Source: an uncultured Clostridia bacterium
Lineage (GTDB): Bacteria; Bacillota; Clostridia; Christensenellales; Aristaeellaceae
DNA: 64,000 nucleotides
Direction of reading: 5' to 3'
Assembly: GCA_934662505.1 (NCBI GenBank)
Contig: CAKUKE010000001.1
Location: 1-64,000, forward strand
The translations under genes and the position numbers were made by a program. Under the pieces are notes generated by a model. The model had not been told where the DNA came from. It saw only the letters and a list, made by a program, of their open reading frames with translations, and searched no databases. Below are positions 25,518-34,078 of this stretch, one piece after another (the first letter of the stretch is position 1; every line of letters starts with the position of its first letter).

Positions 25518-26363
25518 TCAGCGAATTTTCATCCATCGGCCGACGGGCAGGCTGATAAAGTAGCAGCAGGCGGCGCACAGCACCACCGCCGCGCCTACGC
25601 CGGTGTTCAGATAGTAGGCCAGCACCAGACCGCCTACACCGGACAGAAGGCCGATCAGCACGGCGGTCAGTGCATAGCGGGCGGAGGATCGGGACACGTT
25701 CCGGGCGGCGGCGGCGGGCAGAATGAGCAGCGCGTTGATCAGCAGCACGCCCACCCAGCGGATGGACAGCATGACGGCAACGGCCACCATGGATACAAAC
25801 AGGTATTCCACCCATTTTTCCTTCACGCCGCGGCTTTGCGCCAGCTGCGGGCTGACGGCGGTCAGCAGAAGCTTGTTGTAGGTCATGGCCCACAGGATCA
25901 GCCCTGCGATCAGCGCGACGCCCAGAAAAACGATGTCGTCCGGCCGGATGGCCAGCACGTCACCCACCAGCAGAGAGGAGTAGCGGGAAAAGCTGCCGTC
26001 CCGGGACAGGATGAGCAGCCCAAGGGCAATGCCGGTGGAGGAGAAAACGGAAATGGTGGTGTCCGCCGAGGAACGGCCGGAACGGTTGATACGGCTGATG
26101 AGCAGCGCCCACACCACGCCGAAAATGAGCATGCTGACCAGTTCGCTCTGAATGCCCAGCAGCACGCCGATGCCGACCCCCGCCAGTGCGCTGTGCCCCA
26201 GCGCATCGGAAAAAAACGCCATGCGCTGGTTGACCGCCATGGTGCCCAGCAGGGACAACAGGGGGGTCAGCAGCAGCAGCGCGATCAGCGCGTTTTTCAT
26301 GAAGGTCATGCGAAAGCAGGAAAAGGGCAGCAGGGCGTCCAGCGCCTGATAGATACCGTTCAT
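25518..26363 (-). CDS. Metal (zinc/manganese-type) ABC transporter permease, ZnuB/ABC-3 family
   Basis: 281 residues with about eight membrane segments. The ABC-3 pattern is clear: FFSDALGHSALAGVGIGVLLG near residue 50 and ISVFSSTGIALGLLIL near 105. It should form the channel for a divalent metal with the ATPase encoded directly upstream (4-base overlap). No solute-binding protein (ZnuA-like) is present nearby, so it must be elsewhere. Confidence 0.9.
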   Translation of the reverse strand: MNGIYQALDALLPFSCFRMTFMKNALIALLLLTPLLSLLGTMAVNQRMAFFSDALGHSALAGVGIGVLLGIQSELVSMLIFGVVWALLISRINRSGRSSADTTISVFSSTGIALGLLILSRDGSFSRYSSLLVGDVLAIRPDDIVFLGVALIAGLILWAMTYNKLLLTAVSPQLAQSRGVKEKWVEYLFVSMVAVAVMLSIRWVGVLLINALLILPAAAARNVSRSSARYALTAVLIGLLSGVGGLVLAYYLNTGVGAAVVLCAACCYFISLPVGRWMKIR

Positions 26364-27127
26364 GGGTTCCCCTCCCCGGACAGCGCGTAGCCCGCCGGGA
26401 AGGCGGCGCGGAATTCGTCCGATGCAAACACCTGATCCGGAGTGCCGGTGCCCAGCACCGTTCTGTTGAGCAGAATGACACGGTCGGCGTACCGGCGCAC
26501 CAGCTCCCAGTCATGACTGACCAGCAAAATGGCCATGTGGTATTGTTTTTTCAGGGACAGAACCGTCTGGAGAAACAGCGCCAGACCGTTCTGATCCACC
26601 CCGGAGACGGGCTCGTCCAAAATGAGCAGCTGGGGTACGGGCATCAGCGCCATGGCCAGCAGCACCCGCTGCATTTCGCCCCCTGAAAGAGCGCCCAGGG
26701 GACGATCCAGCAGCTTTTCCGCCTGCGCCACCTGCAGCGCGTCCGCTACGCGTTTGCGGACGGATCTGCCTACGCCCAGCCATACGGGCCGCCGGGAAAT
26801 GCAGGCGGCCATCAGGTCGCACACGGTCGCGGGCATTTTTTTATCAAACAGGAGCTGCTGGGGTACGTAGCCGATCCGCACGTCCCGAATGTCCCGTCCG
26901 CCGTGGGTTACGTGCTTGACGGTGCCTTCGTGGGGCATCTGCCCCAACAGCGCGCGGATGAAGGTGGTTTTGCCTGCGCCGTTGGGACCGATGAGCGCCG
27001 TCACCTCGCCGCAGTGGATGTGTGCCGATACGTCCTCAAGCAGGGTGTTTTTTTCGGCGGTCACCGTCAGGTGGCGCACCTCTACCCGGCACAGCGTGCA
27101 GTCGTGATGAGTCGATAGGCTGCTCAT
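26360..27127 (-). CDS. Metal ABC transporter ATPase, ZnuC-like
   Basis: 255 residues: Walker A GPNGAGKTTF near residue 47, Q-loop YVPQQLLFDKKMP, signature LSGGEMQRV, Walker B LLILDEPVSGVD and H-loop VSHDWELV. It powers the ZnuB-like permease. It begins only 3 bases after the recA stop, an unusual partner for a metal transporter. Confidence 0.92.
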   Translation of the reverse strand: MSSLSTHHDCTLCRVEVRHLTVTAEKNTLLEDVSAHIHCGEVTALIGPNGAGKTTFIRALLGQMPHEGTVKHVTHGGRDIRDVRIGYVPQQLLFDKKMPATVCDLMAACISRRPVWLGVGRSVRKRVADALQVAQAEKLLDRPLGALSGGEMQRVLLAMALMPVPQLLILDEPVSGVDQNGLALFLQTVLSLKKQYHMAILLVSHDWELVRRYADRVILLNRTVLGTGTPDQVFASDEFRAAFPAGYALSGEGNP

Positions 27128-27130
27128 GCA

Positions 27131-28240
27131 TTAGACCTCGTCGCTGTCAAAATCCTCGGGCATTTCAGGCACGTCCTCATCCGCGACGGGCGCAGGTGTG
27201 ATCTCGCCGGCCAGCTTCTGGCGGATGGCGGTCTCGATTTCCTGACAGATGTCCGGGTTGTCCTGCAGGAACTGCCGGGCGTTGTCCCGACCCTGACCGA
27301 TGCGCTGATCCTTATAGCTGAACCAGGCGCCGCTCTTCTGAATGAGTTCGCTCTGCACGGCCAGATCCAGAATGGAACCCTCCTTGGAAATGCCCTTGCC
27401 GTAGAGCAGGTCGCACTCGCAGGTGCGGAAGGGAGGCGCCACCTTGTTTTTGACGATTTTGATCTTTGTACGGTTGCCGATGACCTCGCTGCCCGACTTG
27501 AGCTGCTCGCCGCGGCGGATCTCCATCCGCACGGAGGCATAGAACTTCAGCGCCCGGCCGCCGGTGGTGGTTTCGGGGTTGCCGTAAATGACGCCGACCT
27601 TTTCGCGGATCTGGTTGATGAACAGGCAGATGGCGTTGGTCTTGGCCGTGACGCCCGTCAGTTTGCGCATGGCCTGACTCATCATGCGCGCCTGAAGACC
27701 TACAAAGCTGTCGCCCATTTCGCCGTCGATTTCAGCGCGGGGCACCAGCGCCGCCACCGAGTCGATGACCACAATGTCCACCGCGCCGGAGCGGATGAGG
27801 GACTCGGCGATTTCCAGCGCGTCCTCGCCGGAGTTGGGCTGGCTGACGTAAAGCTCGTCAATGTTGACCCCCAGCGCCTGCGCGTATTTGGGATCCAGCG
27901 CGTGCTCGGCGTCGATGAACGCGGCGATGCCGCCCTCCTTCTGCACGGAGGCCACCACGTGGAGGGCGACGGTGGTTTTACCGGAGCTTTCCGGACCGTA
28001 CACCTCGATGATGCGGCCCCGGGGAATGCCGCCTACGCCCAGCGCCAGATCCAGATCCAGACACCCGGTGGGCACGGTGTCCACCTGCATGGCGGTCTTG
28101 TCGCCCAGCTTCATCACGGTTCCCTTGCCGAATTCCTTCTCAAGGGTGTGCAGGGTCTGCTCCAGCGCCCGCGCCTTTTCAGCGCGCACGTCCGTTTCAG
28201 GGGCTTCCGTCTTTTTGTTATCCGTTGCTTTTCTGGCCAT
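27131..28240 (-). CDS. recA: Recombinase RecA
   Basis: 369 residues, slightly longer than the usual ~350. Walker A GPESSGKTTVALH near residue 80, Walker B VVIDSVAALVPRAEIDGEMG, and the L2 region YGNPETTTGGRALKFYASV are present. It forms ATP-dependent filaments on single-stranded DNA for recombination and SOS induction. ATG 28240 follows GGGAGGAG. The start overlaps the end of the cinA-type gene by 23 bases. The C-terminus is acidic (EDVPEMPEDFDSDEV), as in other RecA. Confidence 0.98.
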   Translation of the reverse strand: MARKATDNKKTEAPETDVRAEKARALEQTLHTLEKEFGKGTVMKLGDKTAMQVDTVPTGCLDLDLALGVGGIPRGRIIEVYGPESSGKTTVALHVVASVQKEGGIAAFIDAEHALDPKYAQALGVNIDELYVSQPNSGEDALEIAESLIRSGAVDIVVIDSVAALVPRAEIDGEMGDSFVGLQARMMSQAMRKLTGVTAKTNAICLFINQIREKVGVIYGNPETTTGGRALKFYASVRMEIRRGEQLKSGSEVIGNRTKIKIVKNKVAPPFRTCECDLLYGKGISKEGSILDLAVQSELIQKSGAWFSYKDQRIGQGRDNARQFLQDNPDICQEIETAIRQKLAGEITPAPVADEDVPEMPEDFDSDEV

Positions 28241-28691
28241 GGTGTAATTCTCCTCCCAGCAGTGAAACGGCGATCTTCGCCGCTGTTTTACGAATGGTAT
28301 CCCGGTCTCCCGTCAGATGAAAGCCGCGCACCACGACCCTTTCCGGGGAGGACACGGCGATGTACACCAGCCCCACGTCCGCCCCGTCGGGGCCGGCGTA
28401 GCCGGTGGTGGCCACGGCGTAATCCGCATTCATCAGCCGCTCGACGCCCACGGCCATCTGCTCGGCCACCGCGTCGCTGACAGCGGTGCGCTGCAGAAGG
28501 GTTTCCGGGGATACGCCCAGCGCCCGGATCTTGATCTGATCCTGATAGGCGACCACGCCGCCCCGCACGCAGGCGCTGGCGCCGGGAATGCGGATGAGCT
28601 GGTCGCACGCCAGCCCGCCCGTCAGGCTTTCGGCGAAGGCCACCGTTTGCCCCCGCCGGGTCAGAAGCGCGATGATGGCTTCTCTGGTCAT
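28218..28691 (-). CDS. CinA C-terminal domain protein (PncC-like amidohydrolase)
   Basis: 157 residues matching the CinA C-terminal domain alone: TVAFAESLTGGLACDQLIRI at the start, then VVAYQDQIKIRALGVSPETL and ATTGYAGPDG. This domain hydrolyses nicotinamide mononucleotide to nicotinate mononucleotide in pyridine-nucleotide recycling. Start ATG 28691 has AAGGAG upstream; it overlaps the pgsA stop by 4 bases (ATGA). Between pgsA and recA is a common location. Confidence 0.88.
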   Translation of the reverse strand: MTREAIIALLTRRGQTVAFAESLTGGLACDQLIRIPGASACVRGGVVAYQDQIKIRALGVSPETLLQRTAVSDAVAEQMAVGVERLMNADYAVATTGYAGPDGADVGLVYIAVSSPERVVVRGFHLTGDRDTIRKTAAKIAVSLLGGELHHGQKSNG

Positions 28692-29206
28692 GCGTCGTTC
28701 TCCTTCCACACGTCCCGCAGCTTGTAAAAATAGTCTGCGCCGGAGGCGAGGGTCATCACCGTCATGGCGACGGTCAGCGTCATCGTGACGGCATGGGGCA
28801 GAAACAGAAGGGCGGACAGAACGCACAGCAGCTGCAGATTGGTTTTGATTTTCCCCAGTATGGAGGCGGCCACCACGTTCTGACGGCCTGCCGCCACCAG
28901 CCGCAGCCCGTCTACCGCCAGTTCACGGGCGGTGACCACGCATACGGCCCAGGCGGGCAGAAGGGACTGCGCGGTCAGGGCGATCATGGCGGTGAGCACC
29001 AGCAGCTTATCCGCCACCGGGTCTGCAAACTTGCCGAATACCGTCACCTGATGGTTTTTCCGCGCCAGATACCCGTCCAGAAAATCCGTTACGGCGGCCA
29101 GTGCGAATACCGCTGCCGCCCACGGATAGGCGTGCAGGCAAATAAGCGTCACGCACAGGGGTATCATGACGATACGGGCAAGGGTCAGTTTGTTTGGCAG
29201 GTTCAT
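28688..29206 (-). CDS. pgsA: CDP-diacylglycerol-glycerol-3-phosphate 3-phosphatidyltransferase
   Basis: 172 residues beginning MNLPNKLTLARIVMIPLCV, with the CDP-alcohol phosphatidyltransferase motif DFLDGYLARKNHQVTVFGKF followed by ADPVADK (D..DG..AR...G...D...D). It makes phosphatidylglycerophosphate, the first step of phosphatidylglycerol and cardiolipin synthesis, at the membrane. ATG 29206 is chosen over a longer frame because of AAAAGGAG upstream and family length. It follows rimO by 60 bases. Confidence 0.95.
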   Translation of the reverse strand: MNLPNKLTLARIVMIPLCVTLICLHAYPWAAAVFALAAVTDFLDGYLARKNHQVTVFGKFADPVADKLLVLTAMIALTAQSLLPAWAVCVVTARELAVDGLRLVAAGRQNVVAASILGKIKTNLQLLCVLSALLFLPHAVTMTLTVAMTVMTLASGADYFYKLRDVWKENDA

Positions 29207-29266
29207 GACATGCTCCTTTTCCGGCGGCGCGGACTGCGCCATGGGCAGCTTCTGCCCGGGCGGCCG

Positions 29267-30568
29267 TCAGTCCGCCGCTTCCGCCGTCAGGTCGTAGGTG
29301 TCGGCGCCGGTGATTTTTCCCTGCACCATCTGTCCGGGGGCATAGCGCCCGCGCAGCAGCACCAGACCGTCCGCATTCGGCGCTTCCCAGGGGGAGCGGC
29401 AGGCGCTTTCTCCGCCGCGGTCTTCACAGACAAGGAGGGGACAGACCTGTCCGATGCGCTGCCGGTTGCGGCGCAGGGAAATGTCTGCCTGCAGGGTCAT
29501 CAGCCTGTCCAGCCGGCGCTGTTTTTCTTCCTCCGGCACCTGATCCGGCATGGACGCGCCCGGAGTGTCCTCCTCGGGCGAGTATGCGAAGGCACCCATC
29601 CGGTCAAAGGCGACCCGGCGGGTAAAATCGCACAGCGCTTCAAAGTCCTCCTCCGTTTCGCCGGGGAAGCCCACGATGAAGGTGGTGCGCAGGGCGAACC
29701 CCTTTTCCCGGGCGCGGAGCAGCGTTTTTTCGATTTTGTCAATGTCGCCCCGGCGGTTCATTGCCCGGAGTATCCGGGGCGCGCTGTGCTGCAGGGGAAC
29801 GTCCAGATATTTGCACACCTTGGGCAGGGCGGCCAGACCGTCCACCAGTTCGTCCGTTACATCCTCGGGGTACAGGTAGAGCACCCGCAGCCAGTCGATG
29901 CCTTCGATGCGGGAAGCGTCCTGCATCAGCCGCAGCAGACCGTCCTTTTCGCCCCGGTCCCGGCCGTAGCGGGAGGTGTCCTGCGCGATGAGAATCTGCT
30001 CCCGTGCGCCGCCTCTGGCCAGCTCCGCCATTTCGGAGAGAATGCTTTCCCGGTCGCGGGAACGGTACCCGCCCCGGATGAGGGGGATGGCGCAGTAGGC
30101 GCAGCGGTTGTCGCACCCCTCTGCAATACGCACGTAGGCGGAAAAAGAGGGCGTGGTCAATATCCGGCCGCACTCGTGGCTTTCACGGGTGCGGGAGGTC
30201 AGGGCGACCCGCTGACCGTCCAGCGTGTCGTTGAGGGCAGCGATAAAGTCGTTATAATGCTCAACGCCGATCAGCCCGTCTATTTCGGGCATTTCCGCCA
30301 TCAGCTGACTGCCGTAGCGCTGCGCGAGGCAGCCGGTGACGAACACCTTGCGGCAGACGCCTTCTGTCTTCATGGCGGCGGCGTGCAAAATGGCGTCGAT
30401 GCTTTCTTCTTTGGCCGGGTCGATAAAACCGCAGGTGTTGACGACGATGACCTCGGCGGCTTTTTCGTCGTGCACGATCTCGTGCCCCGCCTGACGGAGC
30501 ATATACAGCATTTGCTCGCTGTCCACCTGATTTTTAGCGCAGCCCAGCGATACGAGACCTACCTTCAT
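29267..30568 (-). CDS. rimO: Ribosomal protein S12 methylthiotransferase RimO
   Basis: 433 residues. The N-terminal domain has three cluster cysteines (LGCAKNQVDSE, VVNTCGF, VTGCLAQRYG). The radical SAM motif is CDNRCAYCAIP (CxxxCxxC) near residue 150, and a TRAM-like domain is at the C-terminus. RimO adds a methylthio group to an aspartate of ribosomal protein S12. It is first in the rimO-pgsA-cinA-recA-znuCB run and has its own promoter at 30615-30643. Confidence 0.96.
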   Translation of the reverse strand: MKVGLVSLGCAKNQVDSEQMLYMLRQAGHEIVHDEKAAEVIVVNTCGFIDPAKEESIDAILHAAAMKTEGVCRKVFVTGCLAQRYGSQLMAEMPEIDGLIGVEHYNDFIAALNDTLDGQRVALTSRTRESHECGRILTTPSFSAYVRIAEGCDNRCAYCAIPLIRGGYRSRDRESILSEMAELARGGAREQILIAQDTSRYGRDRGEKDGLLRLMQDASRIEGIDWLRVLYLYPEDVTDELVDGLAALPKVCKYLDVPLQHSAPRILRAMNRRGDIDKIEKTLLRAREKGFALRTTFIVGFPGETEEDFEALCDFTRRVAFDRMGAFAYSPEEDTPGASMPDQVPEEEKQRRLDRLMTLQADISLRRNRQRIGQVCPLLVCEDRGGESACRSPWEAPNADGLVLLRGRYAPGQMVQGKITGADTYDLTAEAAD

Positions 30569-30614
30569 GTCGTTTGGATCCTTTCCCGGACAGCGTCAGA
30601 ACGCGTCCTGCGTC

Positions 30615-30643
30615 ATTATAACATAAAGCGGGAATGCAAACAA
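30615..30643 (-). promoter_or_regulatory. Promoter of the rimO-recA operon
   Basis: On the minus strand TTGTTT and TATAAT are spaced by 17 bases, about 50 bases upstream of the rimO ATG. Confidence 0.65.
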
Positions 30644-30704
30644 GGGAAAACTGATGAAAAAGGGAACTTTTGTTTCCTTTTTGAAAACGAAGAAAACGGA
30701 ACCG

Positions 30705-31490
30705 TCAGCCCTTCCTGCGGCGGGCGCGCAATTCCTCCCGCAGCTTCTGCTCCCGGCTTTCCATCTCCTTGCGCATCTGCGCGCCGGCCGCCTTTACGTT
30801 TTCCTTCACACGGCGCTGCGCGGCTTTTACATCGGTCAAAAGACGGCGGTTATACAGCCGGGCGTAGGGGAAGGCGCGCAGGGTGCGGCGCAGCAGGGCG
30901 CTGTCCCGCATCAGCTTTTCCCGCACCAGACGGGTGAGGGCTTCGGTGTTGTCGCCTGTTTGAAGCTCCGCCGTTTTGCGGATCTTGCCCAGCACAAAAA
31001 CGGATATGACGCTGTCGGAAAGGAACAGCACCGTCAGGCCGATGCACAGCCCCAGACTGACGCCGGGGGAGAGACGGTCGAACAGCCCGAAAAGGAGGGG
31101 ACGCACCCCGTAGATGAGCAAAAGACCCAGCAGCCCGAAGGGAATGAGGGTGCCCGCGCAGACCCGCCCATTCAGGTTGAAGGGCTTCTGACTGTAGTCC
31201 CACCACCGCGCGTGAAACAGCTTTTCCATGACATAGCTGGTCAGGTATTCCAGCGTGCCGCACAGCAGCAGCGCCAGCGCGAACACGGCTGCGGGATATG
31301 CTTCAAACCTGCTGAGACACAGGGTGATGAGCACCGCGCCGAAGCCGTAAATGGGGCACCACGGGCCGATGAGAAAGCCCCGGTTGATGAAACGGTGGAA
31401 CTGGATGAGTTTACAGACGACCTCCATAACCCAGCCGAAGACAGCGCAGGTGAAAAACAGCAGAACATAGTGCTGCAGCGCGGGGGACAT
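30705..31490 (-). CDS. Putative ABC-transporter permease-like membrane protein (CmpB/PF06541 type)
   Basis: 261 residues with about five membrane segments (FFTCAVFGWVMEVVCKLI, RGFLIGPWCPIYGFGAV, EYLTSYVMEKLFHARWWDYS) and a basic helical C-terminal tail. The GPWCPIYGFG and WWDYS patterns fit the CmpB-type family, whose role is not established. It is transcribed in the same direction as rimO but separated by its own intergenic promoter region. Confidence 0.8.
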   Translation of the reverse strand: MSPALQHYVLLFFTCAVFGWVMEVVCKLIQFHRFINRGFLIGPWCPIYGFGAVLITLCLSRFEAYPAAVFALALLLCGTLEYLTSYVMEKLFHARWWDYSQKPFNLNGRVCAGTLIPFGLLGLLLIYGVRPLLFGLFDRLSPGVSLGLCIGLTVLFLSDSVISVFVLGKIRKTAELQTGDNTEALTRLVREKLMRDSALLRRTLRAFPYARLYNRRLLTDVKAAQRRVKENVKAAGAQMRKEMESREQKLREELRARRRKG

Positions 31491-32027
31491 AAACCTTCTC
31501 CTTTCGTCGGCGAACCGCCGCTTTCATTATAACGGCAAAGTGAAAGGGGGGCAAGTGCAAATGGGAAAAAAGCGTCGGGCGCGCCGGGAACGCAAAAGAA
31601 AAGCCCTGCTCCGATGGGGCGGTGCCGGCGGGGGAAGGACTTTCCGGCAGGGAACGTGCCGGGGCAGGGACATAAGAAGGTGCGAGAGACCGCGGAAGCG
31701 TGCGCCCAACGCTTTGGACAGGCAGCCTGCGGGAACGATTGTGGGCAGCCATGCGGTTGCGGTGCTTCTGTGCGCGGGCGTCTGGCACAGTCTGCTTCAA
31801 TGACCGCGCCTGTTTTCGCCTGAGGGGGGCGGCGCGCCTTTCCTGCTCCGTGAAAAAAACGCCGACCCCAATGCCGCCGGCCAGGCGCTGGGTGGCTGCG
31901 GATTCCTGCACTGTGGGATCAAAAAAGCCGACGCTGCGCATACGGCATCATCGGCGCTGCAGACCCGGCTGTTCAGCTTTGCTTCATGTATCGGACGCCT
32001 GAACGGGCGGCGCTCAGTTTGTCCGAT
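31491..32027. other. Gene-free stretch
   Basis: A minus-strand TATAAT lies about 25 bases upstream of the CmpB-type gene. A plus-strand frame near 31561-31803 after a GGGGGG stretch is Arg-rich and unlike neighbouring proteins. I see no supportable gene or clear RNA in this stretch. Confidence 0.5.
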
Positions 32028-32885
32028 TCATTTTCTGCCCCTTTCACGGGCGAAGGCGTCCAGCCACGCACGTACATATGCGCAGTATGCCGCATCGGTT
32101 GTGCAGACCTGAAGAAAATAGACGTAGCACTGCGCCATATAGGCTTTTACCGTTTCGGCGTCGCACGTGCCCAACTGCCGGTAGCCCTTCAGGAACTCCT
32201 GCACTTCCTCCTCCGTCAGCAGAAATTTCTGCCCCGGCCGCCTGAACAGCGCCCATGCAATATCAAATTCTCTGTTTCCATACCCGGAAAGCTCAAAATC
32301 CAGAATGCCGCTTACATGGTGATCCGCCCAGAGAATGTTTCCATAGTGAAAGTCGCCGTGGCAGAAGCAGCGGTCTGTATCCGTCATGGGGGCGGGGAAA
32401 AGCCCCCGGAGATGTTCCAGATTCAAAGCCTCCAATGACGCATCGGCGGGCGCGTGGAAAAATTTTCTGTCCTTTACCGGCGCTGCCTGAATCTTCATTT
32501 GATGAATCCCCGCCAGCGCGGCACCGTATTCCGCCAGATAGGAGAGGGATTCCAGATGCCGGTTTTCACCCGCGATCGTGGATAACCGTTCACCGGTCAG
32601 CTCCTGTGTTACCAGAAAGGGCGTGCCCTCAAGGCAAAAATCGAGTACGGCGGGCGTTATGGCCGAGTGGAGCTGGGATAAAACGGCGATTTCGTTGCTG
32701 ACGTCCGCCCCTCTTTGACGTGCGACTTTGATATAGGCGTTGACCGCGGTGCCATTGTGAAGCCCTTTGACATAAAACACATCGTTGCCTGCATGGGGGT
32801 AACCGAGGATCTCCAACGGCCTGAAGGAACGGAAGGGCAAAGTAAAAGGGTCGACGGTATCCCGCCATTGGTCGGGGTGTTTCAT
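32028..32885 (-). CDS. Aminoglycoside phosphotransferase/choline kinase-like protein
   Basis: 285 residues with the protein-kinase-like fold: Lys strand NAYIKVARQ near residue 55, catalytic loop CFCHGDFHYGNILW near 180 (HGDxxxxN), and metal motif GILDFELSGYGNREFDIAW. Family members phosphorylate aminoglycosides, choline, homoserine or sugars; the substrate here cannot be told and resistance should not be assumed. ATG 32885 follows AAGGAG. It is a single gene with a promoter at 32937-32965. Confidence 0.85.
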   Translation of the reverse strand: MKHPDQWRDTVDPFTLPFRSFRPLEILGYPHAGNDVFYVKGLHNGTAVNAYIKVARQRGADVSNEIAVLSQLHSAITPAVLDFCLEGTPFLVTQELTGERLSTIAGENRHLESLSYLAEYGAALAGIHQMKIQAAPVKDRKFFHAPADASLEALNLEHLRGLFPAPMTDTDRCFCHGDFHYGNILWADHHVSGILDFELSGYGNREFDIAWALFRRPGQKFLLTEEEVQEFLKGYRQLGTCDAETVKAYMAQCYVYFLQVCTTDAAYCAYVRAWLDAFARERGRK

Positions 32886-32936
32886 GATGCTTTTGCTCCT
32901 TCCTCTGAGATCCGATGGATCCCTCTGCATTCGATC

Positions 32937-32965
32937 ATTATATCAGAAAAAACGCCGTGGTTCAA
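32937..32965 (-). promoter_or_regulatory. Promoter of the kinase-like gene
   Basis: On the minus strand TTGAAC and TATAAT are spaced by 17 bases, about 50 bases upstream of the ATG. Confidence 0.7.
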
Positions 32966-33196
32966 ATGAAAAGCGGCGGACGGCCTCTCTGCTGTTTTTC
33001 GCGATGGGAAAAAACGATGGGTCAAAAGGGACATACGGGACGGCACCTCCTTGATTTTCGTTTTCGGTTTTGTCGGGCAGGGGATTCTCCGGGGCGGCTG
33101 CGCAGAAAAGATGCTTCAGTTACCTGTTCCCGCGCGGAATGAATCTTTTGTCCCGCATGAAAGTGCTCAAAAAAATTTTTGACGTGCCAAAACAGC

Positions 33197-33230
33197 AAAA
33201 AACGGGCGTCCGGCAAAAGCCGGATGCCCG
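33197..33230 (-). terminator. Terminator of the hsp20 gene
   Basis: On the minus strand CGGGCATCCGGC pairs with GCCGGACGCCCG (one wobble) around TTTT and is followed by six T. Confidence 0.85.
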
Positions 33231-33341
33231 TTCTTCCATGAACGCCCTTTCTCGGGCAGATACAGGCGCCATTTTTGAATGACGGATGAGCATCTGCGCG
33301 AAAGACGGGGCTGCGGTGCGCCGGAGCGCGCCTGCTGTCTG

Positions 33342-33788
33342 TTATCCCTCGATGGCGATGGTGTGAGGCCCTTCCACCCTGCGGGCGTCCTTCTTGGGCA
33401 CTTCGATCATCAGCACGCCGGATTCGTACTTGCACTTCACTTCTTCGGGCTTCACGTCACCCACGTAGAAGGTGCGCTGGCTGGAACCGGTGTAGCGTTC
33501 CTGACGGATGACGCGGCGGGTCTTCTGGTCTTCTTCGTTCTTTTCGACACCCTTGGCGGCGGTGATGGTCAGGTAGCCGTCCTTCAGCTGGAGGCTGATC
33601 TCGTCCTTCTTGAAGCCGGGCAGATCGACGGCCAGTTCATAGCTGGTCTCCGTTTCGTGCACATCCGTCTTCATGATGCGGGCGGCGTTCTTGCCGTACA
33701 GCTCCTTGTCCATGTTCCAAAGGCTGCGGCCAAAGCTGTCATTAAAAAGATCGTCAAACAGATTTTCACTGAACATGATAGGCAACAT
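33342..33788 (-). CDS. Hsp20/alpha-crystallin small heat-shock protein
   Basis: 148 residues. The alpha-crystallin domain spans ~35-130 (TDVHETETSYELAVDLPGFK, LKDGYLTITAAK, then GVLMIEVPK, the V/I-x-V-like C-terminal strand). It is an ATP-independent holdase for unfolded proteins in the cytoplasm. ATG 33788 with AAGGAAG upstream fits the family N-terminus (MLPIMFSENLFDDLF). A CIRCE operator overlaps its promoter, so it should be under HrcA control. Confidence 0.95.
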   Translation of the reverse strand: MLPIMFSENLFDDLFNDSFGRSLWNMDKELYGKNAARIMKTDVHETETSYELAVDLPGFKKDEISLQLKDGYLTITAAKGVEKNEEDQKTRRVIRQERYTGSSQRTFYVGDVKPEEVKCKYESGVLMIEVPKKDARRVEGPHTIAIEG

Positions 33789-33923
33789 ACAGATAACTTC
33801 CTTTCCATCAGCCGGTTCTTTCTTGACGGATCCGCAGCGCTTCCGCGCCGCGCTCCGGTACATGACCGGCTGTCGGTGCTCCGGCCTCCGTTCCTTTCGT
33901 CCCTTCCTCCTGAGCACGCCCTT

Positions 33924-33951
33924 ATTATACACCTATTTTTAGCACTGTCAA
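33924..33951 (-). promoter_or_regulatory. hsp20 promoter
   Basis: On the minus strand TTGACA and TATAAT are spaced by 16 bases. The -35 lies inside the CIRCE element, so HrcA binding would block RNA polymerase. Confidence 0.85.
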
Positions 33952-33965
33952 TAGGTGAGTGCTAA
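33939..33965. promoter_or_regulatory. CIRCE operator (HrcA binding site)
   Basis: TTAGCACTG-N9-GAGTGCTAA differs from the CIRCE consensus by one base in the left arm. It overlaps the hsp20 -35. Confidence 0.92.
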
Positions 33966-33999
33966 AATTTTTGAAAAAATTTTTGTGGGATTCGAACTT

Positions 34000-34034
34000 T
34001 AAAAAAGACGAACCGTCCGCGGGCGGTTCGTCTC
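34000..34034 (-). terminator. Terminator of the alpha/beta hydrolase gene
   Basis: On the minus strand AGACGAACCG... pairs with ...CGGTTCGTCT around a GC-rich loop and is followed by a T-run. Confidence 0.85.
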
Positions 34035-34078
34035 CTGGGGCGCGCTGCCTTTGGCGGGCAGACGCAGGTGAAAATGGG

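Larger units (their letters stand above)
32886..33341. other. Intergenic region upstream of the kinase gene and downstream of hsp20
   Basis: It contains the kinase promoter (32937-32965) and the hsp20 terminator (33197-33230). The bases between show no gene. Confidence 0.6.

Noticed and set aside
31561..31803. A small basic protein after GGGGGG
   Set aside because: Arg-rich sequence with no family resemblance; looks like chance in GC-rich DNA.
32028..32885. Aminoglycoside resistance gene
   Set aside because: Only the general APH/choline-kinase motifs are present; no close match to a resistance enzyme is recognised, so resistance is not claimed.
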